A DNA stretch of 34,867 nt from Candidatus Poseidoniales archaeon (lineage in GTDB: Archaea; Thermoplasmatota; Poseidoniia; Poseidoniales; Poseidoniaceae). Position numbers and translations under genes: made by a program. Within the stretch, counting starts at the first letter, position 1; each line of letters opens with the position of its first letter. The DNA lies in contig QQSJ01000007.1 of NCBI GenBank assembly GCA_003602635.1, forward strand, positions 1-34,867. The letters are read 5' to 3'. Shown here in pieces: positions 28,248 through 34,867 of the stretch. Below the pieces are notes generated by a model. It did no database searches. It saw nothing but the letters and a program-made list of their open reading frames with translations, and was not told the DNA's origin.

Positions 28248-29066
28248 TCAAAGGCGGAGGGCCTTCCGTCCGTAGCGAAGGGTTCCGTCTTGCGCGTACA
28301 CGCGTCGCACGACCAGACCAACGGCGTCGTCAATGGCGACCTCCGACGGATGACCGTCGGCGTACAGGAACACACCAGAGGGACCATGGTCAAAGGCGAC
28401 GATCAACGACGTAAGGCCACCAAGAACCGGTGCGCGGATGGAAAATTCCGACGGGCATCCGGCTGCGATGAGGCGCGTCCAGGACATCACACGGGCCGTC
28501 AGCGAGAGGGCGTGTCCTTCGCTTGGAAGAGAGCCGTCGGCGTTGGAACCTCGAGGAGGCCACATCGGTCCAGCTTGAGCCTGCATGCCAAGCCGCGCCT
28601 CTAAACCAAGAAGGTGGACCTGGTCGGAAACGTAGGCACCTTGGGACACGTTTTGTCCGCTCAGTTCCACGGCCCAAGCCTCCTGCATGGCGGCGTGGGT
28701 CGCTTCATCCACTGGAATGCGAGCGTCTGTGTCGACCACCACGGCAGCGGCATCAAAGGAAGCGGAACGCTCCATGACGGCCGCACCATGGTCGAAACGA
28801 TGCACGACGTGAGGGCCTTGTTCGTTGAGGGTCAACCACGGCAAACTCGCCGTCAAGATGGGGCGTTCTTCCTCCGTGAGATCGACGGACACGTCACCGT
28901 CATGGCCCCGGCGATGCCATGCCTCAAGGGCGTCGATCACCGTGGTGAGGGCGTCAGCGTCTGGTGCATGCACACGAGTATCGTTCACGTGGAAGCGGGA
29001 CGCCACGACCACGCCGTTTGACCCGTGATGAACGGCCACACCTGCTTCGGTTTCGGCGAGGTTCAT
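28248..29066 (-). CDS. DUF35 OB-fold-like acyl-CoA-associated protein, zinc ribbon cysteines missing
   Basis: C-terminal SLTARVMSWTRLIAAGCPSEFSIRAPVLGGLTSLIVAFDHGPSGVFLY...DAVGLVVRRVYAQDGTLRYGRKAL matches DUF35 OB layout; 4-nt ATGA overlap with thiolase. Confidence 0.6.
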   Translation of the reverse strand: MNLAETEAGVAVHHGSNGVVVASRFHVNDTRVHAPDADALTTVIDALEAWHRRGHDGDVSVDLTEEERPILTASLPWLTLNEQGPHVVHRFDHGAAVMERSASFDAAAVVVDTDARIPVDEATHAAMQEAWAVELSGQNVSQGAYVSDQVHLLGLEARLGMQAQAGPMWPPRGSNADGSLPSEGHALSLTARVMSWTRLIAAGCPSEFSIRAPVLGGLTSLIVAFDHGPSGVFLYADGHPSEVAIDDAVGLVVRRVYAQDGTLRYGRKALRL

Positions 29067-30232
29067 TCCTGTGACCTCCCGAACACGTGAACGGCACAGG
29101 TGGCTCCAGAACCTCCAACGTTGTGGGTGAGGCCAAGTTCAGCATCACGCACCTGACGTGGTCCTGCTTGACCACGAAGTTGCTTGAACACCTCCACGGC
29201 CTGACCCGCGCCTGTAGCGCCCAAGGGGTGACCTTTGGCCTTCAATCCACCAGAACCGTTGACGGTGGTACGTCCCTCGTTCCGCCGGCCTTCGCCGTCG
29301 CGTGCGTACCGTCCGCCTTGGCCGACATCGGTCAGGCCAAGGTCTTCCGTCGCCAAAAGTTCGGCGACCGTGAAACAGTCGTGAACTTCGGCCAAGTCAA
29401 GGTCCCCGGCCACGATTCCTGATTGCGCGTAGGCTTGCGACGCGGCTGACCGTGTGGCCGCCAGCGTCGTGAGGCTGGGTCGGTCATGGAGCGCTAGGTG
29501 GTCTGCTGCAGCCCCGCTTCCACGCATCCACACCGGCGTGTCGGTGAGGGTCCTGGCCACGTCCGCGGAAGCGAGCACGACGCACGCTGCACCGTCCGAA
29601 GTCGGGCAGCAGTCGTACAGCGTCAACGGGTCCGCGATCACCATGCCGCCCGCCGCCTTTTCGAACGAGACGTCCTTGCGCAGGTGAGCGTGAGGGTTGT
29701 CGAGGGCGTGAGCGTGATTCTTGACGCTGATGTGCACCAAGTCGTCATGCGTCGAACCGTGTTCGTGCATGTGGCGGCGAGCCATCAGTGCGTAGGTCCC
29801 GGGGAAGGTCAGGCCCGCGAGCCGTTCCCATTCCGTGTCGCCCGAGACCCCCAACCAGAAGCGCTTCCGTTCGGGGGTGAGGTCGTTCATTTTCTCAACG
29901 CCTCCAACCACGACCACGTCGGCTCGACCACTGGCGATGGCCGCCCAACCGTCACGCAAGGCGAAACCAGACGATGCACATGCGTTCTCGATCCTTCGAG
30001 CTGGAACGCCCGCCATACCTGCGTGTTCGGCCAAGTAGGCCGCCGTGTTGCCCAATTGACCGCCGCCAAAGGCCGTAGAGCCCAGGAAGACTTCCTCAAC
30101 GGAGGAGGGGGCAAGGTCCCCGTCAATGGAGGCAAAACAGTCCCGCACGGCCTCGGCCCACATGTCCTTCATGGCGGCGGGATGGGTGCCATAGGGCGTT
30201 TGCCCCGCGCCGACCATGGCAACATCGACCAT
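29063..30232 (-). CDS. thiolase family acetyl-CoA acetyltransferase
   Basis: VAMVGAGQTPYG..., ENACASSGFALRDGWAAIASGRADVVVVGGVEKM, AEVHDCFTVAELLATEDLGL, NGSGGLKAKGHPLGATGAGQAVE. Confidence 0.93.
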   Translation of the reverse strand: MVDVAMVGAGQTPYGTHPAAMKDMWAEAVRDCFASIDGDLAPSSVEEVFLGSTAFGGGQLGNTAAYLAEHAGMAGVPARRIENACASSGFALRDGWAAIASGRADVVVVGGVEKMNDLTPERKRFWLGVSGDTEWERLAGLTFPGTYALMARRHMHEHGSTHDDLVHISVKNHAHALDNPHAHLRKDVSFEKAAGGMVIADPLTLYDCCPTSDGAACVVLASADVARTLTDTPVWMRGSGAAADHLALHDRPSLTTLAATRSAASQAYAQSGIVAGDLDLAEVHDCFTVAELLATEDLGLTDVGQGGRYARDGEGRRNEGRTTVNGSGGLKAKGHPLGATGAGQAVEVFKQLRGQAGPRQVRDAELGLTHNVGGSGATCAVHVFGRSQE

Positions 30233-30288
30233 GAGGCTCCATCCACCCCCGGCACTTGACCATCACGGTGGGAAAGGCCGATGATGCT

Positions 30289-30999
30289 ATGAACCACGCG
30301 CGGGGGCGGGAAAACATGCTGCGCCAGTGTCGAGAGCACGGACACTTTTCTGGAACGAACTGTCCCGTCTGCAACGAAGAAGGGAAGTTCATCATGTCCG
30401 ACCGCGAAGCCAACTCCGTTGGCCGAATCCTCGCACTTGTGTTGCGTCACGCACCAGAGAAGTTCAACGTGGACATGGACATCAACGGCTGGGTCGAGAC
30501 CCGCGAACTTTCCAAGTCCATCGCTGACAGCCGCCGTCACCTTCACTGGGTGCGTGCATGGCACTTCGAAGCCATCGCCAACGCCGACGAAAAGGGCCGC
30601 TGGCAAGTCGAGAACGAAATGATTCGAGCCACCTACGGCCACTCCATCGAAATCGAGCTGGATCTCCCCACGGACGACATCCCCGATGCGCTGTACTGGC
30701 CGTGCGAGGCCACCGAAGTGGAGTCCCTCCTGAAGTTCGGCATCCTTTCTGGAGACCGTAAGCACATCCACCTCTCCCGCACCATTGGAAACGCGCTTGA
30801 GGCCGGACACGTCCGCATCGGACGACCTTCGATCATCGAAGTCGACACCATCCGTGCCATCGCGGACGGCCATACGATTTACCGCGCGGGAACGACCGTG
30901 TTCCTGACCGAAGAAGTCCCACCAACGGCTCTTTTCCCCGTTGGCGCAGACGATCCAATCGTCCAGGAAACCTTCGCCCGTTGGGACGAAGAAGAGTGA
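30289..30999 (+). CDS. kptA: RNA 2'-phosphotransferase (Tpt1/KptA family)
   Basis: N-terminal CREHGHFSGTNCPVC, VGRILALVLRHAPEKFNVDMDINGWVETRELSKSI, GILSGDRKHIHLSRTIGNALEAG, ALFPVG; start among 30256/30289/30316 uncertain. Confidence 0.9.
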   Translation: MNHARGRENMLRQCREHGHFSGTNCPVCNEEGKFIMSDREANSVGRILALVLRHAPEKFNVDMDINGWVETRELSKSIADSRRHLHWVRAWHFEAIANADEKGRWQVENEMIRATYGHSIEIELDLPTDDIPDALYWPCEATEVESLLKFGILSGDRKHIHLSRTIGNALEAGHVRIGRPSIIEVDTIRAIADGHTIYRAGTTVFLTEEVPPTALFPVGADDPIVQETFARWDEEE

Positions 31000-31002
31000 T
31001 CA
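30997..31002. other. abutting convergent stop codons forming TGATCA (kptA / zinc-ribbon protein)
   Basis: tga 30997-30999 on +, tca 31000-31002 = stop on -. Confidence 0.85.
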
Positions 31003-31326
31003 ACGCGCACCGCACGCTGGGCAAAAGTCCAGCTCCGGGTCCAGCATGGCACCGCACGACTCGCAGATGCCTGCGGCCAACGTTGACATCGTCTCACGGA
31101 CCTCGGATTCAACCGTCCTTTGCGCGGGCCTGACGGTCACCGTCGGGTCAAGACCCAGGCGAATCCGTTCGTCGTGAGCGGCCACAAAGCGCATCGCTTC
31201 CTGCAAGGCCGCCTGCAGTTGACGTTGCCGCTGTTGCCGTTCCACCGCGTCCGCAATGGTCTCGGTGGCTTCGAGTTCCGCCTGAAGATGACGCATGAAC
31301 ACGTTGACCGTCGCTTCATCGCCCAT
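31000..31326 (-). CDS. small protein with C-terminal zinc ribbon
   Basis: 108 aa; helical Gln/Glu-rich N-terminal region and CESCGAMLDPELDFCPACG. Confidence 0.65.
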   Translation of the reverse strand: MGDEATVNVFMRHLQAELEATETIADAVERQQRQRQLQAALQEAMRFVAAHDERIRLGLDPTVTVRPAQRTVESEVRETMSTLAAGICESCGAMLDPELDFCPACGAR

Positions 31327-31400
31327 GGAGCAGCGTGGAAAGCGGTCCGCCTTGAATGCTCGCGAGGCACCCTCTTGAAGCGGCGGTGCGTGGCCCCACC

Positions 31401-32216
31401 ATGGCCCCCGCCGTCGTCGTCAAACTCGGCGGCGGCCTCATCACCGACAAGGCCTCACTGACCACGCTTCGGGCATCGCTGCTCAAGCGGCTGGCGGAGG
31501 AAATCGCTGCAGCCGTGGACGCAGGAATCCATGTCCTTGTGGTTCACGGAGCAGGCTCCTTTGGCCACCTTCGTGCCAAAGCATGGGCACTGGCCGAAGG
31601 CCGCTCAGATGTCCAAGGCAACGACGGGTGTGCAAACCAAGACGAAGCCGTTGAGATGGTTCGCGCTGACATGCTGGCCTTGTCGAAGCACGTGGCCTCG
31701 GCCCTGCACGATGCAGGCGTCTCCACGAGCCGCCATCCTCCGCATCGCTGGGCCAACGGTGTCGGCCCAACGTTCTCTGGAAACGTCGCTCCCTTGCAAC
31801 CCGGCACCACCGTTCCTGTGACGTGGGGCGATGTCGTCCCAGTCCCTGGCCATGCCTCCTTTGGCATCCTTTCGGGCGATGACGTGGTGCATCGCTGCGC
31901 CGTGGAACTCCCCAACATCTCGCGCGTGGTGTTCGCCATGGGCGGCGCAGATGGTGTGCTTCGACGCCCACCGCACGAGGCCACAGAAGAGGATTTGATC
32001 ACCGAATGGCGGGACGATTCCGTCTTTGAGGGGCATCATGCTGCTGAAATGGACGTGACCGGTGGCATCGGACTCAAGGTCGAGCGCGCTCGAAGCATCG
32101 CTCAGCACGGCGTGGAGACCTTCTTTGTCAACGGAGAGGTCGAAGGGCGCCTGCAAGCGGCCTTGATGGGACAACTGGTACGGGGAACACGCTTCCCACC
32201 AGCGCAGAAGGGATGA
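31401..32216 (+). CDS. ipk: isopentenyl phosphate kinase
   Basis: VVVKLGGGLITDKASLTTLR, VLVVHGAGSFGHLRAK, VPVTWGDVVPVPGHASFGILSGDDVVHRCA, TGGIGLKVERA; amino-acid-kinase fold with catalytic His (GAGSFGH). Confidence 0.92.
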   Translation: MAPAVVVKLGGGLITDKASLTTLRASLLKRLAEEIAAAVDAGIHVLVVHGAGSFGHLRAKAWALAEGRSDVQGNDGCANQDEAVEMVRADMLALSKHVASALHDAGVSTSRHPPHRWANGVGPTFSGNVAPLQPGTTVPVTWGDVVPVPGHASFGILSGDDVVHRCAVELPNISRVVFAMGGADGVLRRPPHEATEEDLITEWRDDSVFEGHHAAEMDVTGGIGLKVERARSIAQHGVETFFVNGEVEGRLQAALMGQLVRGTRFPPAQKG

Positions 32217-32224
32217 AGTGTTGA

Positions 32225-33970
32225 ATGCAACACCGGATGACCATGGCTTCCGCCATGAGAACCGACGTCGCCGATGAGGACGCGGAACTGCTCGACGGGC
32301 TCGACGCCCAACAGGTCGACATGATGGCTGAAGCCCTCATCCTCGTCGACGAACAGGACCGCCCGCTTGGCCGGGCGTCCAAAGTCAAGGCACACCGCCA
32401 TGCGGGCGCCTACCACCGCGCCTTCTCTGTGATGCTCTTTGATGAGCACGATCGTTTGTTGCTCCAGCGCCGGGCGGACGACAAAATCACCTTCCCTGGA
32501 ATCTGGGCCAACACCTGTTGCTCGCACCCATTGGACGTGCCTGAAGAGCGCGACGAAACGAACGGGATCGGGGTCCGCCGGGCTGCCGTGCGGAAACTGG
32601 AACAGGAATTGGGCATCGAGGCCGTGGGCGTTGACGACTTGACCTACGTCGGGCGGTTTCGCTACCAAGCCCGACAAGACGAGACATGGATCGAACGTGA
32701 AGTGGACCATTTGCTCGTCGGCCGCGTCAACAACTTGACCGTCAACCCCAACCCCAACGAGGTCGCTGAGGTGCGCTGGGTCAGCCATGATGAATTGGAA
32801 GCGATGTTGATCGAAGAAGACCCAGAACATCCTGTCGCCCCTTGGTTCAGGTGCATCGCCGCACGTCTGATGACCGAGGCATGGTGGACGGCGACCGCTG
32901 CAGAAGACTTCCAAGCCCTCCGCGACGACCACATCCATGACCTCGGCGACGTCAGCCACATGCTACCAAACGCGGTCGGAGCGGACCTTTCGACCTCCGT
33001 CCTTGAAGTCCTCCCGCTCATCGAATCCCGCATCGCCAAGCGTTTGACCGCATCCCGCCACCCACGCCTTGGCCAAGCCATGATGCACCTCATCGAAGGC
33101 GGTGGAAAGCGCATGCGAGCCTCGCTGCCTTGGCTGGTCGCCAAAGCCATTGGCGACACCCACAGCGGTTTGCTCGACGTGGGCGCTGCCATTGAGATCA
33201 TTCACAACTTCACCCTGGTCCACGACGACATCATGGACGACGATCCTGTTCGTCGTGGTCGTCCAGCGGTGCACATCGCCTACGATGTCCCGACCGCCAT
33301 CAACGCAGGCGATGCGATGTTGGCCATCGCCTTCGAACACCTGTGCGACGCACCTTCGTTTGACATGGCCTTGCTTCCTGACATCGTCGAGCGCATCGCT
33401 TGGATGGTGCGCCGGGTGTCGGAAGGCCAGCAACTGGACATTGAATTTGAGCACGAAAGTGACGTGACGGAACCGCGCTACCTTGAGATGATCGAAGGGA
33501 AGACGGCCGTGATGTTCCAAGTATGCTCCGAATTGGGAGCCCTTCTCTCGGGAGCGGACGAGGACACCATCGATTGCATGCGAGAATGGGGCCTGAACGT
33601 CGGCCTTTGCTTCCAACTGATGGACGATCTGATCGACGTCGTGTCCGACACGGCGACCCTTGGAAAGCCGGCTGGCTCAGACGTGGCCCAAGGAAAGCGC
33701 ACGCTCATGGTCATCCACGCACTTGACCAACCTGAGAGCGAGGCAAAATCTGACCTCCTCAGGGTCCTTGGCAAGGGCGAGGAAGCCACCACAGAGGACA
33801 TTGAAGCGGCGCACGCCGGCCTCGAGGCTTCAGGTTCCATCGCCTACGGAAGGGAACGCGCCACGGCCTACCACGCAGCTGCTCACGCCTGTCTGGACCG
33901 TTTGCCTTCGAGCCCAGCGCTTCGGGCGCTTCGAGAATTCACCGATTTGCAGTTGGCTCGTCTTTCCTGA
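32225..33970 (+). CDS. fusion: type I isopentenyl-diphosphate delta-isomerase (N-term) + polyprenyl (geranylgeranyl-type) diphosphate synthase (C-term)
   Basis: IDI-1: AYHRAFSVMLFDEHDRLLLQRRADDKITFPGIWANTCCSHP, Nudix-like RAAVRKLEQELGI, WIEREVDHLLVG; prenyl synthase: GGGKRMRASLPWLVAKA, LVHDDIMDDDPVRRGRPAVH, LMDDLIDVVSDTATLGKPAGSDVAQGKRTLMV; one uninterrupted 581-aa ORF. Confidence 0.93.
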   Translation: MQHRMTMASAMRTDVADEDAELLDGLDAQQVDMMAEALILVDEQDRPLGRASKVKAHRHAGAYHRAFSVMLFDEHDRLLLQRRADDKITFPGIWANTCCSHPLDVPEERDETNGIGVRRAAVRKLEQELGIEAVGVDDLTYVGRFRYQARQDETWIEREVDHLLVGRVNNLTVNPNPNEVAEVRWVSHDELEAMLIEEDPEHPVAPWFRCIAARLMTEAWWTATAAEDFQALRDDHIHDLGDVSHMLPNAVGADLSTSVLEVLPLIESRIAKRLTASRHPRLGQAMMHLIEGGGKRMRASLPWLVAKAIGDTHSGLLDVGAAIEIIHNFTLVHDDIMDDDPVRRGRPAVHIAYDVPTAINAGDAMLAIAFEHLCDAPSFDMALLPDIVERIAWMVRRVSEGQQLDIEFEHESDVTEPRYLEMIEGKTAVMFQVCSELGALLSGADEDTIDCMREWGLNVGLCFQLMDDLIDVVSDTATLGKPAGSDVAQGKRTLMVIHALDQPESEAKSDLLRVLGKGEEATTEDIEAAHAGLEASGSIAYGRERATAYHAAAHACLDRLPSSPALRALREFTDLQLARLS

Positions 33971-34439
33971 GGACCACAGCATCGCCGGGGCGAACCTCGC
34001 CCTCGACCAACACTTCGGCGTACCAACGCGTTCTGGAAGGATGGCGCGTCGCATCAATCGCACGGAAACTGCCGTCGGTGAACGCGCCAGCAATGGTCCT
34101 GCACGGTGGAGCAGGACCGGTCAACCGTGCATGCACCTCGCCGATCTCAACGACGTCACCCACGGCGAGGCCCTCAAACGAAAGGCCACGAAGAAGCACG
34201 TTCTCACCAACGTCACCAGGCCGTACAGGATGCCCTTCTGCCCGCAAGGCGTGCAGCACCTCCAGACTCCACAAACAAAGAGCGCGCGTTGGGCCGCCGT
34301 GATGTTTCAGGTCGCGCTGACGATCGCCAAGGCAACCGTTTGTCCTGACCGAAAGAACCGGGACCGTGGGTTTGGGCACGCCACCTTCGGCAGCGGCATG
34401 AAGCGAGACGACGCTCGCTTCGGCAACCATCGGCCTCAC
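33939..34439 (-). CDS. MOSC domain protein
   Basis: GDRQRDLKHHGGPTRALCLWSLEVLHALRAEGHPVRPGDVGENVLLRGLSFEGLAVGDVVEIGEV...PPCRTI; GTG start overlapping preceding stop by 4 nt. Confidence 0.78.
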   Translation of the reverse strand: MRPMVAEASVVSLHAAAEGGVPKPTVPVLSVRTNGCLGDRQRDLKHHGGPTRALCLWSLEVLHALRAEGHPVRPGDVGENVLLRGLSFEGLAVGDVVEIGEVHARLTGPAPPCRTIAGAFTDGSFRAIDATRHPSRTRWYAEVLVEGEVRPGDAVVLRKDEPTANR

Positions 34440-34867
34440 TCAGCGTAGTACGCTTCGCCGTAGGGCTCAGGCTTGAGGCCCTTGCGCGTGCGGATGTCGC
34501 CGACGACCTTGTCGAAGAGGTGCTCAGGGAGCTTCTCGAATCCAAGGTTCTCCGTGTTCCACACCGCACGGCCTTGGGAAGCGGCGCGGATGTCGTTGGA
34601 GAAACCGAAGGTCTCGGCGATGGGAAGCACACCGACGACGGTGGTCACTTCGCCTTCGCTGGGCATGTCTTCGATGATGCCACGGCGGTTCGTGACTTCA
34701 CGGGTGACCTGTCCGAGCCAGTCGTTGGGAACCGACACGAAGGCCTTCTGCATGGGCTCCATGATGACCGTGCGGCCACGGATCATGGCGCCCTTGATGG
34801 CGTTGCGAACGGCGGGAATGGTCTGGGCGGGGCCACGGTGGATGGCGTCCTCGTGGAGCTTGGCGTC
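34436..34867 (-). CDS. fusA: translation elongation factor EF-2, C-terminal part (truncated by window end)
   Basis: Reverse strand reads DAKLHEDAIHRGPAQTIPAVRNAIKGAMIRGRTVIMEPMQKAFVSVP...RRGIIEDM...FGFSNDIRAASQGRAVWNTENLGFEKLP...RTRKGLKPEPY. Confidence 0.95.
   Translation of the reverse strand, partial: DAKLHEDAIHRGPAQTIPAVRNAIKGAMIRGRTVIMEPMQKAFVSVPNDWLGQVTREVTNRRGIIEDMPSEGEVTTVVGVLPIAETFGFSNDIRAASQGRAVWNTENLGFEKLPEHLFDKVVGDIRTRKGLKPEPYGEAYYAE

Noticed and set aside
26116-30232. Magnetosome gene island
   Set aside because: Only the actin is MamK-like; no mamA/B/E/I/M/O/Q-type genes or iron transporters are visible in the window.
1-34867. tRNA/rRNA genes, CRISPR arrays, transposons, prophage or defence islands
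   Set aside because: Intergenic gaps are nearly all under ~110 nt, and no repeat-spacer pattern, transposase or integrase ORF was recognised.

Overview
This is a compact, high-GC archaeal chromosomal window with almost no intergenic DNA. Gene content (RfcL, archaeal-type proteasome alpha, SBDS, TiaS, KptA, Dph6, EF-2, isopentenyl phosphate kinase, prenyl synthase) makes it clearly archaeal. The very large Asp-rich multidomain surface protein and overall style suggest a marine Euryarchaeota lineage of the Poseidoniales/MGII type; that placement is inference. I call about 27 protein genes and no rRNA, tRNA, CRISPR or transposon. Points most worth follow-up: (1) an actin-family ATPase resembling magnetosome MamK more than generic MreB, last gene of a thiolase / DUF35-like / zinc-ribbon / actin operon; (2) a single-ORF fusion of type I IPP isomerase with a polyprenyl (GGPP-type) synthase, directly after isopentenyl phosphate kinase; (3) an archaeosortase (ArtA-like) gene convergent with a ~1187-aa lectin/LamG/PPC/EF-hand surface protein; (4) a 1762-aa Lhr-type helicase with a ~900-aa C-terminal extension; (5) a RecA/RadB-like protein whose Walker A lysine is lost; (6) repeated abutting convergent stop codons forming the palindrome TGATCA; (7) a RfcL PIP box encoded inside an antisense overlap with trkH. 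Domain calls come from motif reading only; no database search was run.
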